64,000 nt of DNA from Paraburkholderia bryophila (GTDB lineage: Bacteria; Pseudomonadota; Gammaproteobacteria; Burkholderiales; Burkholderiaceae). The DNA is taken from positions 1 through 64,000 of the forward strand of contig NZ_QLTK01000028.1 in the NCBI RefSeq assembly GCF_003269035.1. Reading direction: 5' to 3'. A program made the position numbers and the translations under genes. How positions within the stretch are numbered: the stretch's first letter is position 1; each line of letters starts with the position of its first letter. Positions 8,915 through 18,070 of the stretch are shown piece by piece. The notes beneath the pieces are model-generated. The model was not told the DNA's origin. It did no database searches and saw only the letters and a list, made by a program, of their open reading frames with translations.

Positions 8915-10318
8915 TCAAAGTTCGCGAAACGTCGCGCTATGACGTGCCCACGCCGCGTACATCGCGAGCGCCAACACCAGCAATCCACCGATGATGTACA
9001 GATCCGTCGGCTTGGCCGCGCTCTGCATCGTGGTGTACAACACGTAGCCCGCGCCGACGAGCGCCACCAGCGGCGGCAGCGGCCACAACGGCATGCGGTA
9101 ATGATGCTCGACGTCGCGCCGCACGATGCGGCTCGCGAGCGCGGCCAGCGCGATCACCATGTAGATCACCAGCAGCAGATCCACCGTGAATGCCGTGAGG
9201 TCGTCGAGGCTGGAGACGAACAGCAGCAGCGTGGACGGAATCGCGAGCGTCAGCGTGGCGAGCCACGGCGAGTCGAAGCGCGGATGAATCTGCGTGAACG
9301 CGCGATTGCAGCTGCGCACCCACAACGCGTGCCGTCCGCTGCTGTAGAGCAGACGTCCCACCTGAATCACGATCGCGATGATCGCGTTGAACACCGACAG
9401 GAAAATCCCCGCGCTCACCACCCGCATCGTTGTCGGGTTGCTCAGTTCGCGCACCACGTAGCCGATCGGATCGGCGCTCTTCGACATCTCGACCAGCGAC
9501 GGCGCGCCGAGCACGATCGCCGTCAACGGCACAAGCTCGACGAGCAGGATCACCAGCAACGAAAAGATCACCGCCTTCGCCACGTTGCGATTGCCGCCTT
9601 CGAGATCTTCCGCGAGAAACACCGCGGCGCCGAAGCCGTTGTAACAGAAGATCGCCGTGCCCACGGCCGGAATGATCGCCGCGGCGGTCGCCGAAATCAG
9701 CGTGCCCTGGCTCCCCACTTGCGGATGAACCAACGCGCCGAACGCACGATGCGGCTCGGAGAAACCGAGGTAGGCAATCAGCAATAACACCAGCACTTCG
9801 ACCGTCAGAAACGCGCCGGTAATCCACGCGTTGGTCTTGATGTTCAGAATGCCGAGCACGTAGCTGAGCACCACGATCGCGAGCGCCACCGACTGGTTAC
9901 TGAAACTCGTGCCGAGCGCGTTGTTCAGATACGGCGCCGCGCCGCTGGCCAGCACCGCGGGAATGAACACGCTGACCGCCAGCACCGCGACAAAGGTCAG
10001 ATAGCCCGGCAATGCGCCGAACACCCGCTTGGCCATCACGTACTCGCCGCCCGCGCTGCGGTGCGCCGCGCTCAATTCCGCGTAGCACAGCGCGAAGGCG
10101 AGCGCGAGCACGCCGCCCAGCACGAACGACAGAACCGCACCGCTGCCGGCCTGCTGGATCGCGAACGGCGCGATCACGAAGATCGAACTGGCGGGGGTCA
10201 CGCCCGATACGGTAATCATCACCACGTCGCGCACGCTGAGCGACTGCTTCAGCACGCGCGGCGTGTCCAACCCGACGGAGACGGCTTGCGCCGCGCCCGA
10301 TGTTTCGGTGATCGCCAT
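8915..10318 (-). CDS. APC-family amino acid permease
   Basis: A 467-residue permease with about twelve hydrophobic segments. The N-terminal VVMITVSGVTPASSIFVIAPFA and AELSAAHRSAGGEYVMAKRVFGALPG segments are the first and third helices of the amino acid-polyamine-organocation superfamily. A GGAGAGAGG ribosome-binding site precedes the ATG at 10318. It is cotranscribed with the DmpA-like aminopeptidase and divergent from a LuxR-type regulator (123 bp between starts), the likely controller. The substrate is presumably an amino acid or its amide, by context. Confidence 0.87.
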   Translation of the reverse strand: MAITETSGAAQAVSVGLDTPRVLKQSLSVRDVVMITVSGVTPASSIFVIAPFAIQQAGSGAVLSFVLGGVLALAFALCYAELSAAHRSAGGEYVMAKRVFGALPGYLTFVAVLAVSVFIPAVLASGAAPYLNNALGTSFSNQSVALAIVVLSYVLGILNIKTNAWITGAFLTVEVLVLLLIAYLGFSEPHRAFGALVHPQVGSQGTLISATAAAIIPAVGTAIFCYNGFGAAVFLAEDLEGGNRNVAKAVIFSLLVILLVELVPLTAIVLGAPSLVEMSKSADPIGYVVRELSNPTTMRVVSAGIFLSVFNAIIAIVIQVGRLLYSSGRHALWVRSCNRAFTQIHPRFDSPWLATLTLAIPSTLLLFVSSLDDLTAFTVDLLLVIYMVIALAALASRIVRRDVEHHYRMPLWPLPPLVALVGAGYVLYTTMQSAAKPTDLYIIGGLLVLALAMYAAWARHSATFREL

Positions 10319-10441
10319 CGTCCTCTCTCCTTTGCAATGATTTTGTCAGCGCCCATACTTGAGCACTGTTGGGCGGAGTGTAGGAAGCCAATTTACGCGC
10401 CGCTATTACCGCTTGGGGTTACGCCAATTAGGTGGAGACGC

Positions 10442-11245
10442 ATGGATCGACTGTTCACGGAAGTAGCGACGCATCAGGCGCTGGCGCGCGTGATCGATCA
10501 TCTGGGCGGCCCGAGGTTCTGGCGCAATCTGATTCTTCTGCTCAACGAAGTGATACCGTTCGACAACGCGTTGGCGTTACTGATCGGACCCGACGGCGTG
10601 CCGCGTGTGCTCGACGAGTTCGATACCGGCGGCACCGATGCACCCTCCCCGGTGCCGCTTTATCTGAACGGGCTGTACCTGCTCGATCCGTTTTTGCAGG
10701 CCGTGCACGACGGTCTCGCCGACGGCCTCTACCGGCTCGAAGAGGTCGCGCCCGATCTGTTCCGGCAGAGCGAATACTTCCTGAGTTATTTCCGCGACGC
10801 GGTCGGCGAAGACGAATTGCAACTGATCGTCAAGCTCGCCCCGACGCACGACGTGGTGTCGTTGTCGCTCGGTGCGAAAGCGCGTTTCGACGTCGAGGCG
10901 CTCGGACGTCTCGCGGTCTGCGCGCCCTGGCTGATCGCGACGATCCGGCAGCACCAGGCGCGTCTCGCCACCGACCCGGCGAGGCGCGCCGACAGCGGCG
11001 ATCTGTCGGGCCGGGTCGAGCGGGCGCTCGCGGGGTTCGGCGCGGAGTTGCTGTCCGAACGGGAAATGTCGATCGCGCGGCTCGTGCTGCGCGGCAATTC
11101 GTCCAAAGCGATTGCCGAGCGGCTCGCGATCTCCCCGGAGACGGTGAAGGTGCATCGGCGCAATCTTTACAACAAGCTCGGCATCTCGACGCAGCCGGAG
11201 CTGTTTTCGTTGTTCATTCAGGCGCTGGGGCACGAGGAACAGTAA
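10442..11245 (+). CDS. LuxR-type transcriptional regulator
   Basis: A 267-residue regulator. The C-terminal 65 residues form a LuxR/FixJ helix-turn-helix (LSEREMSIARLVLRGNSSKA, then IAERLAISPETVKVHRRNLY). The N-terminal part (residues 1-195) is not a recognisable autoinducer-binding domain and matches nothing I can name. The ATG at 10442 is preceded by AGGTGGAG; the longer upstream frame crosses the divergent permease gene and is rejected. It is divergent from the permease-aminopeptidase operon, so local control of that operon is the simplest reading. A role linked to the nearby quorum-sensing genes is also possible. Confidence 0.85.
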   Translation: MDRLFTEVATHQALARVIDHLGGPRFWRNLILLLNEVIPFDNALALLIGPDGVPRVLDEFDTGGTDAPSPVPLYLNGLYLLDPFLQAVHDGLADGLYRLEEVAPDLFRQSEYFLSYFRDAVGEDELQLIVKLAPTHDVVSLSLGAKARFDVEALGRLAVCAPWLIATIRQHQARLATDPARRADSGDLSGRVERALAGFGAELLSEREMSIARLVLRGNSSKAIAERLAISPETVKVHRRNLYNKLGISTQPELFSLFIQALGHEEQ

Positions 11246-11518
11246 GCGCTTCCACCTCGCTTGACAGATACATCACCGCCACTTCATCGCCACTTCGCGG
11301 CGGACTCAATGCATCCCGCATAAAGGGCTCCTAGCTGAGCCTGCACGTCGTCAATCCAAGCAATTCGCGTTCAAATGTTGGCGATAAATATGATGTAATG
11401 GCCAGATCGGACGCAACAACCGGACGCCCTGCTATTCAGCACCAGGCGGGCGTAGGGAAAGCAACTTTAAGACTGGGCGTCGCTCCGGACATTCCTGGCA
11501 GACTCTTATTCCATACAG

Positions 11519-12868
11519 ATGAGTACAACCCGTGTATCGCCGTGGGGAATCCGCAAACTCACGTCACTGCGCCCGTTTCTCGCGCAGGCTTTCGTCCCCG
11601 CCAGGCGCAATCTGCAATACATGCACCGCAGAATGCGGCCGTTCGCGATCGTGGCGATCGTCGGCTTTCCGCTTTACTTTTACATCTGGCACGACCTGTT
11701 TCCGCAGGTCTACGAAAACCTGCCGCTGCGGCTGGTCGGCTCCGCGCTGTTTATCCCGATGCTGTTTGCCGAGCACTGGCCGGCGCCGCTCAAGAAGTTC
11801 ATGCCGTACTACTGGTACGCCACGGTCTTCTATTCGTTGCCATTTTTCTTCACGTTCATGCTGTTGAAAAACAACGGCTCCAACGTGTGGATCGAAAGTG
11901 CGCTGATCGCGGCCTTCGTGATGGTGCTGCTGCTCGACTGGCTGATGCTGATGCTCAACTTCGTGATCGGCATCGGTGCGGCGTGTCTCGTCTATTTACT
12001 GACTACCGACCCCGTCAATTTCAACTCGACCTACCCCGCGCACCTCGCGATTTTCTCGTTCGCGGTCGCGATCGGTGTCGTCGCCAACTACGACATGGAC
12101 CGCATCCGGATCGAACAGGAGCGCGCCATGCTCGCCACCGCCGGCAGCATCGCGCATGAATTGCGTACACCGTTGCTGGCGATTCGCGCCGGTGCTTCGG
12201 GTCTTGCCCGTTATCTGCCGTCACTGCTCGAAACCTATTCCATCGCCACCCAGGGCGAACTGCCGGTGCCGAAAATCCGCCGGGTTCATCTTCAGTCGAT
12301 GGACGGAGTGATCTCCCGCATCGAACAGGAGGCGCTGCATTCCAATGCGATCATCGACATGCTGCTCGCGAACGCGCGCTTTACCGGAGGTTTTTCGCAC
12401 GGCGAAGATGCCTGCTCGATCGGCGAGTCCGTCAGAAGCGCGCTCGACCGTTATCCGTTTCGCGACGGCGAACGGGGCCGGGTGCTCACCGATCTCGCGA
12501 CCGACTTCACGTTCCACGGTTCGGACATGCTGATGACGCACGTGCTGTTCAACCTGCTGAAAAACGCGCTGCGCGGCATGGCGCCCGTGGAGAGCGCGTT
12601 GATCTCGATCCGCCTCGTCACCGGGCCGCGTTCGAATCAGTTGCTGTTTCGCGATACCGGCGTGGGCATTGCGCAAGACGTCGTACCGCACATCTTCACC
12701 CGCTTCTACACGTCGCCGGCGGGTATCGACGACGCTTCGATCGGCACCGGCATCGGCCTGGCATTCTGCCGCGACGTGATGCGTGCAATGGGCGGCGCTA
12801 TTGACTGTCAATCGGTCGAGGGCATGTTTACCGAGTTCACCTTGACCTTCCCCCGAGCAGGAACATGA
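11519..12868 (+). CDS. lqsS: LqsS/CqsS-like sensor histidine kinase
   Basis: A 449-residue membrane kinase. About six hydrophobic segments fill residues 40-200, a layout shared with CqsS/LqsS, receptors for alpha-hydroxyketone autoinducers. They are followed by the phospho-acceptor box HELRTPL (His213) and a HATPase domain with the N box FNLLKNALRG, the G1 box RDTGVGIA and the G2 box GTGIGLAFC. There is no receiver domain, unlike Vibrio CqsS, so it should signal to the separate response regulator that overlaps its stop by ATGA. A synthase of the matching signal lies just beyond. The start at 11519 has a weak ribosome-binding site. A TATGAT at 11388-11393 could be a -10 element, leaving a leader of about 120 bases. 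Confidence 0.8.
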   Translation: MSTTRVSPWGIRKLTSLRPFLAQAFVPARRNLQYMHRRMRPFAIVAIVGFPLYFYIWHDLFPQVYENLPLRLVGSALFIPMLFAEHWPAPLKKFMPYYWYATVFYSLPFFFTFMLLKNNGSNVWIESALIAAFVMVLLLDWLMLMLNFVIGIGAACLVYLLTTDPVNFNSTYPAHLAIFSFAVAIGVVANYDMDRIRIEQERAMLATAGSIAHELRTPLLAIRAGASGLARYLPSLLETYSIATQGELPVPKIRRVHLQSMDGVISRIEQEALHSNAIIDMLLANARFTGGFSHGEDACSIGESVRSALDRYPFRDGERGRVLTDLATDFTFHGSDMLMTHVLFNLLKNALRGMAPVESALISIRLVTGPRSNQLLFRDTGVGIAQDVVPHIFTRFYTSPAGIDDASIGTGIGLAFCRDVMRAMGGAIDCQSVEGMFTEFTLTFPRAGT

Positions 12869-13890
12869 GCACGATCAAGCCATTCTATTTTCCGACGACC
12901 GTCACGTTCATCGACGACAGTCCCACCTTTCTGTCGAACCTATGTCTGCAACTCGACCCGCAGCTGGCGTTTCAACTGTTCAGCTCGCCGGTGGAAGCGT
13001 TGCGATCCGTGAACGACAGCCCCCGGCCAAGTTCGCCGAGCGAGCCCATCTTCGCGCCGTTTCGCGATCGCACCGACGAAGACGTCGCGCAACAGGTCAT
13101 CTCGCTCAGCGTCAACACGGTGCGCAACCAGGTGTACAACGCGCAGCGCTTTCGCGCGACCTCGGTGGTGGTGGTCGATTACGACATGCCCGGCATGAAC
13201 GGGCTCGAATTCTGTCGCCGCATGACCGACCCCGCGGTGCGCAAGATCATGCTGACCGGCAAGGCCGACGAGCACATCGCGGTGCAGAGCTTCAACGAAG
13301 GGATCATTCATCGCTTCATCCGCAAGCAGGATGTGTCGGCGATCACGTCGCTGAATCGCGCCGTACGCGACATGCAGGGCGCCTACTTCGACAACGTTTG
13401 CCAATCGATCGTCGATACGCTGGCGCTGTCGGAATACGCTTTTCTGTGCGACGAGGTGCTGGCCGAGCGCGTGGCCGAACTGTCGAGTTCGCTGGGTATC
13501 GTCGAGCATTACATCTCGTACTGCCCCGGCGGCCTGCTGATGCTCGACAGCAAAGGCGCGGCCTATCTGCTGATCATTCACACGCCGGAGACGCTGCGCG
13601 GTGTACGCGAGATCGCCGTCGAGCAGGACGCGCCGGCCGCGTTTCTGGCCGCACTCGACAGCGGGAGCAGTCTGCCGTACTTCTGGCAAACCGAGGGGAA
13701 TTTCCCCGCTCAGTGCCCTGCGTGGGAAGACTACATATATCCCGCAAAGTCATTGAGCGGCCGGCAGAATTACGTTTATGCGGTCATTCCGAATCCGCCG
13801 GGACTGCAACTGGAACGCGTACAGAGTTACGACAGCTACCTCGAAAAGCTCGACCGCGATCAGGAAACGGCAGGGAGCTCAAGAAGCTGA
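12865..13890 (+). CDS. lqsR: LqsR-like response regulator
   Basis: A 341-residue protein with a receiver domain: acidic pair Asp17-Asp18 (TFIDDSP), phospho-acceptor Asp105 in VVVVDYDMPGMNG, and conserved Lys133 in LTGK. About 45 residues are inserted between strands two and three, so Asp105 lies much later than the usual position near 55. The C-terminal 190 residues are not a standard DNA-binding or enzymatic output domain, as in Legionella LqsR. The start overlaps the kinase stop (ATGA). It converges on the synthase gene with a 20-bp gap. I infer that it is phosphorylated by the neighbouring kinase. Confidence 0.78.
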   Translation: MSTIKPFYFPTTVTFIDDSPTFLSNLCLQLDPQLAFQLFSSPVEALRSVNDSPRPSSPSEPIFAPFRDRTDEDVAQQVISLSVNTVRNQVYNAQRFRATSVVVVDYDMPGMNGLEFCRRMTDPAVRKIMLTGKADEHIAVQSFNEGIIHRFIRKQDVSAITSLNRAVRDMQGAYFDNVCQSIVDTLALSEYAFLCDEVLAERVAELSSSLGIVEHYISYCPGGLLMLDSKGAAYLLIIHTPETLRGVREIAVEQDAPAAFLAALDSGSSLPYFWQTEGNFPAQCPAWEDYIYPAKSLSGRQNYVYAVIPNPPGLQLERVQSYDSYLEKLDRDQETAGSSRS

Positions 13891-13910
13891 ACGCCATGCC
13901 GGGTTCGTCG

Positions 13911-15230
13911 TCAGGCGGCTACGGCGTTGCTTGCTCCGTGCGGCTCGCGATTGCGTCTGCGCTGCGACAACTCATCGCCCAGGCGCCGCGTGGACGACCA
14001 TTTATCGAGTTCGACCTCAGCGCGAATATCGCGGCAAACAGTGACGATCTTCTCGACCTGGGCATCCGTCAACGCCGCATGCGTCGACAGTCGGATCAGC
14101 GCACGGTTGCGTGCCGTGGCCGGTGCGCAGAACACCGACCCGAAAATGCCGCGCGACTCCAACGCGTCGCGTAACACGATCGTGCGCTGCTCGGTGCCCG
14201 CTTCCAGCGCGATGATCTGGCTCTCGCTGCCGTTCAGGTTGTAACCCAGTTCGGTCAGACGATCCCGCAACCAGGCCGCGTTCGAGGTCAACCGCGTGCG
14301 CCGTTCGTCCGACGCTTCGATCACCGACAGCGTCGCGTCCAGCCCACTGATCTCGTGCGGCAGCAGCGTCGAGCTGAAGATCGCCGGATTCGATTCGAAC
14401 TTGAAGTACTCCTGGAAATCGGCGGGACAGGTGATAAAACCTGCTCGCCCGGCGAACGCTTTCGCCAGACTCGCGGTGCGAAACGCAACGCGCGATTCCA
14501 ACCCGAGGTCCACCACCAGTCCCGCACCGCGCGGACCGTGCGTGCCGAGCGAATGCGATTCATCGACGACGAACACGCAGCCTTGCCGCTCGCACACGTC
14601 GGCGAACTCCACCAGCGGGCACACGCTGCCGTTCGTGCTGTAGACCGAATCGACCAGCACGACGCCCTGCCCGTGCCGCGCGATCTGCTGCTCCAGATGC
14701 GCCGCGTCGTTGTGCCGGAAAGCGACCGGCGCGGCGCCCGCGCTGCGCACGCCCTCCCACAACGACATGTGCGCCATCATGTCGACATACACCGGTGTCT
14801 GCGCCGACGCGATCGACTGGATCAGGCCGGTATTGGCCGCATAGCCCGACTGACACAACACGCCGGATTCCGCGCCCATGTACCTGGCGAGCCGGCTCTC
14901 GAACTGCAGCAACGGACACTCGCCATGCAGGAAGATCGCCGACATCAACAGACCGCTGCCGTCCGCATACAACGTGTCCGCCATCCGGCCGATGATGTCC
15001 GGGTGTCGCGCAATCGCCAGATAGTCGTTGCTCGACAGATGCAGCGCGTCCGCTCCCGGTAGACGGCCACGCATGATGTGGCCACCGCCCCAGGTTTGTT
15101 GAACACGTTCATGGAAATAACGTTCGACGCGCGACGTGACAAAGTCCGGCAATGCGGCGTGTTGATAAGCTTGCCCTTGCTCTTTTTTCTGCCCTTGTAC
15201 TTGCGTCCGAGGATCGAAAACGTTTTTCAT
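13911..15230 (-). CDS. lqsA: Alpha-hydroxyketone autoinducer synthase, LqsA/CqsA family
   Basis: A 439-residue PLP-dependent enzyme of the alpha-oxoamine synthase family, which makes CAI-1/LAI-1-type alpha-hydroxyketone signals from an acyl-CoA and an amino acid-derived donor. Family signatures are LHLSSNDYLAIARHP near residue 65, SGYAANTGLIQS, the cofactor aspartate in VFVVDESHSLG, and the Schiff-base lysine in TASLAKAFAGRAG. The closely related 8-amino-7-oxononanoate synthase (BioF) is the main alternative. The neighbouring LqsS- and LqsR-like genes, the absence of biotin genes and the N-terminal extension favour the quorum-sensing role. An AAGGAGTTGGT ribosome-binding site precedes the ATG. 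Confidence 0.82.
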   Translation of the reverse strand: MKNVFDPRTQVQGQKKEQGQAYQHAALPDFVTSRVERYFHERVQQTWGGGHIMRGRLPGADALHLSSNDYLAIARHPDIIGRMADTLYADGSGLLMSAIFLHGECPLLQFESRLARYMGAESGVLCQSGYAANTGLIQSIASAQTPVYVDMMAHMSLWEGVRSAGAAPVAFRHNDAAHLEQQIARHGQGVVLVDSVYSTNGSVCPLVEFADVCERQGCVFVVDESHSLGTHGPRGAGLVVDLGLESRVAFRTASLAKAFAGRAGFITCPADFQEYFKFESNPAIFSSTLLPHEISGLDATLSVIEASDERRTRLTSNAAWLRDRLTELGYNLNGSESQIIALEAGTEQRTIVLRDALESRGIFGSVFCAPATARNRALIRLSTHAALTDAQVEKIVTVCRDIRAEVELDKWSSTRRLGDELSQRRRNREPHGASNAVAA

Positions 15231-15458
15231 ACCAACTCCTTATGGGTTAGCTGCCAATAGCGGTCAGCGGGTCCATAGTGAGCCCGTCATTTATGACGTG
15301 TCAGGTAAACCGACGCAGGGCACGCGATAGAAAGTGGTCTTTTTTATGGGGGTTTCGTGCAATCGACCGTGTCAGCCAGACACGACTTACCTTATGCAAT
15401 GCGTTATGCATAAGTTCGTGTTTTGTTAAGCGACGACAAGGCCGATTTCAGTGTGGCA

Positions 15459-16880
15459 TCACAGCACGCCAAGCAGCGATTTCGGTTCGAGAAAGGCTTC
15501 GATTCCGAACGTGCCGTACTCGCGTCCAATTCCAGACTGTTTGAAACCGCCGAACGGTGCGGCCGGTTCATGCGCGAGCGTGTTGACCAGCACGCGCCCC
15601 GCTTCGATGCTCGACGCGACTTCATGGGCGCGCGCTTTGTCGCGCGACAGCACGTACGCCTGCAAACCGTACGGCGTGTCGTTAGCGATGGCGATCGCCT
15701 CTTCCGTGTCGCCGTAAGCGATGATCGACAACACTGGGCCGAAGATTTCCTCGCGAGCGATCGTCATGCTGTTCGTGACGTCGCTGAACACGGTCGGGCG
15801 CACGAACCAGCCGGCCTCGATCCCTTCGGGCCGTCCTTCGCCGCCCGCGATCAGGCGCGCGCCTTCGTCGATGCCGATGCGGATATAGCGCTGCACGCGT
15901 TCCCACTGTTTCCGGCTGACCATTGGGCCGACCGTGGTGTTGGGATCGCGCGGGTCGCCCGCTTGCGTGCGCGCGACCTCCTGTTGCATGCGCGCTTCGA
16001 ATTCCGCGAGTCGTTGGCGCGGCACCAGAATGCGCGTCCCGGCGATACACGCCTGGCCGCTATTCATGAAGCCCGCTTGAATCGCGAGCGGCACGGCTTC
16101 GTCGAAGTTGGCGTCGTCGAGCACGATGAATGGCGACTTGCCGCCGAGTTCGAGCGTCACCCGCTTCAGCGTTTCGGACGCCGTGCGCAGGATCGACTTG
16201 CCGACGGCCGTGGAACCGGTGAACGAGATCTTCGCGACATCGGGATGCGCGCTGATCCGCGCACCGACCGTTTCACCGCGTCCGGTGACGATGTTGACAA
16301 CGCCGGCGGGCAAACCCGCTTCGTGCAGCGCTTCGGTAACGATGCGCGTCTGGATCGCGCTCATCTCGCTCGGTTTGATGACTGTCGTGCAGCCCGCCGC
16401 GATCGCGGCGGCCAGCTTGCCGCAGATGAAGCCCGCGTTGCTGTTCCACGGCGTGATAAGACCTGCGACGCCCAGCGGCTTCATCACCACTTCGGCCGTG
16501 CCGGCCCGGCGTGTGAAGGCGTAGTCCTGCAAGACTTTCGCCGCGTCGAGCAGCACGTTGCTCGCGTGTTGCGCCATCCAGCGGCCACGCGAAACGGGGG
16601 CACCGTATTCTTCGGTGATGGCTTCGTAGAGCGCGTCTTCTTTCGCGACGACGGCTTCGTGCATCCGCTTCAACATCGCGATGCGTTCGCTCGTGCTGGT
16701 GTGGGAGAAGCTGGCGAACGCACGCTTCGCGGCGGCAATGGCGTGTTGCGCGTCCTGCTCGTCGGCGAGGCGCACGCGGCCGATTACCTGTTCGGTGGCG
16801 GGGTTGAAGAGCTCGAATAATTCGCTGCCGTGCGGCGTGACGAATTGTCCGTCGATATAGATTGTGTCGATGAGTTGCAT
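15459..16880 (-). CDS. NAD(P)-dependent aldehyde dehydrogenase
   Basis: A 473-residue aldehyde dehydrogenase of normal length. The catalytic Cys278 is in NSGQACIAGTRI and the general base Glu244 in LELGGKSPF. The Rossmann segment ITPWNSNAGFICGKLAAAIAAG is also clear. It oxidises an aldehyde to the acid with NAD(P); the substrate cannot be told. It is divergent from a LysR gene at 17002 (121 bp between starts), which probably regulates it. The gap of 228 bp to the synthase gene on the same strand argues against a common operon. Confidence 0.9.
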   Translation of the reverse strand: MQLIDTIYIDGQFVTPHGSELFELFNPATEQVIGRVRLADEQDAQHAIAAAKRAFASFSHTSTSERIAMLKRMHEAVVAKEDALYEAITEEYGAPVSRGRWMAQHASNVLLDAAKVLQDYAFTRRAGTAEVVMKPLGVAGLITPWNSNAGFICGKLAAAIAAGCTTVIKPSEMSAIQTRIVTEALHEAGLPAGVVNIVTGRGETVGARISAHPDVAKISFTGSTAVGKSILRTASETLKRVTLELGGKSPFIVLDDANFDEAVPLAIQAGFMNSGQACIAGTRILVPRQRLAEFEARMQQEVARTQAGDPRDPNTTVGPMVSRKQWERVQRYIRIGIDEGARLIAGGEGRPEGIEAGWFVRPTVFSDVTNSMTIAREEIFGPVLSIIAYGDTEEAIAIANDTPYGLQAYVLSRDKARAHEVASSIEAGRVLVNTLAHEPAAPFGGFKQSGIGREYGTFGIEAFLEPKSLLGVL

Positions 16881-16970
16881 GGCGGGTTCGGTTCCTTGTT
16901 TGTTCGCGCTGCGGGGAATGGGTTGACAGCTAGAAGTAGAGCGAACTCATTGCTGTGACTAGCCGTACAA

Positions 16971-16988
16971 TCAAGCATGACTTGTTGA
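16971..16988. promoter_or_regulatory. Candidate LysR operator in divergent promoter
   Basis: TCAAG (16971-16975) and CTTG (16981-16984) followed by TTGA form an interrupted palindrome in the 121-bp region between the aldehyde dehydrogenase and LysR starts. It has the dyad form and T-rich/A-rich ends typical of LysR T-N11-A sites. The role is inferred from position only. Confidence 0.35.
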
Positions 16989-17001
16989 ATAATTCAGGAC
17001 A

Positions 17002-17958
17002 ATGCGAACTTCTGGACTGGGTGAACTGGAGGCGGTGCTGGCCGTCGCGCGTCATCGTAGTTTTCGTGCGGGCGCGACCGAGCTCGGTGTGTCGACGTCG
17101 GCGCTGAGTCATGCGGTCGCGGCGCTGGAGGCACGCATGGGCGTGCGGCTTTTCAACCGCACGACGCGCAGCGTGTCGTTATCCGAAGCGGGTGCGCAGT
17201 TTGTCGACAGCGTGGCGCCGGCAATCGCGACGATTCGCGGCGCGATCGAACAGGCCGGTAGCTTGCGCGACACGCCGTCGGGCACGTTGCGCATCAACTC
17301 GTCGGTCGGTGCGGCGCGGCAAGCCATGCCGATGTTTATCGAGTTCCTGCAACGCTATCCCGATGTGAAGCTCGATCTGGTCACCGAGGGGCGCTTGATC
17401 GATATCGTCGTCGACGGTTTCGATGCGGGGATTCGTCTCGCTGAAACCGTGCCGCAGGACATGATCGCGGTGCCGTTCGGACAGCAGCAAAGGTTCGCCG
17501 TGGTCGGCAGCCCGGCCTATTTCGCGCGTCATAAAGCGCCTCGTACACCAGCGGATTTGCATGCGCATAGCTGTATTCGCAGCCGCATGCCCAGTGGTGG
17601 GATTTATCAGTGGGAGTTCGAGCGGCGCGGCGAGACCGTGCGTGTCGACGGTAAAGGTGTCCTGACGCTCGACGAACCGAATCTGATGCTGGAGGCCGCG
17701 CGTGCCGGGCTTGGGTTGGCTTATCTGACGGAGTGGAATGTCGCCGCGGATCTGCAGGCCGGCACGTTGGTGCGCGTGCTCGCGGATTGGACCCAGCCGA
17801 TGGATGGGCTGTGTTTGTATTATCCGGGGAGGCGGCATGTGCCGGCGGTTTTGCGGGCTTTGATAGGGGTGATGCGGGAGAACGCAGAGGGGAACCGCAT
17901 GCGGGGGAAGAAGGTGGCGAAGCGTGCGGGGGCGAAGCGTGCGGGGGCGAAGCGTTGA
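17002..17958 (+). CDS. LysR-family regulator with repeat-encoded basic tail
   Basis: A 318-residue LysR protein. The helix-turn-helix covers residues about 1-60 (SFRAGATELGVSTSALSHAVAALE), and the effector domain starts near residue 90. It is divergent from the aldehyde dehydrogenase gene. The C-terminus ends in KKVAKRAGAKRAGAKR, encoded by a 15-bp unit repeated twice and a partial third time (17917-17955). That tail is longer than in ordinary LysR proteins and probably arose by slippage. Its effect is unknown. Confidence 0.87.
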   Translation: MRTSGLGELEAVLAVARHRSFRAGATELGVSTSALSHAVAALEARMGVRLFNRTTRSVSLSEAGAQFVDSVAPAIATIRGAIEQAGSLRDTPSGTLRINSSVGAARQAMPMFIEFLQRYPDVKLDLVTEGRLIDIVVDGFDAGIRLAETVPQDMIAVPFGQQQRFAVVGSPAYFARHKAPRTPADLHAHSCIRSRMPSGGIYQWEFERRGETVRVDGKGVLTLDEPNLMLEAARAGLGLAYLTEWNVAADLQAGTLVRVLADWTQPMDGLCLYYPGRRHVPAVLRALIGVMRENAEGNRMRGKKVAKRAGAKRAGAKR

Positions 17959-18070
17959 AGAGTCGGGCGTGTAGAGATTCGGATCGTGCATGCTCGCGCG
18001 AGATCGTGAAATCGCGAGATCGCGGAACTTGGCGCAGCGGAACATGCGGAGTGGATTACACCTCCCCAGC

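Noticed and set aside
7952..9787. 611-codon plus-strand frame
   Set aside because: Antisense to two clear genes (aminopeptidase and permease), with Arg/His-rich composition.
13911..15230. Reading the synthase as biotin enzyme BioF
   Set aside because: Same fold family, but it sits with LqsS- and LqsR-like genes and no biotin genes, so the autoinducer synthase is preferred; BioF remains a formal alternative.
15423..16820. 465-codon plus-strand frame
   Set aside because: Antisense to the aldehyde dehydrogenase, which has full catalytic motifs.
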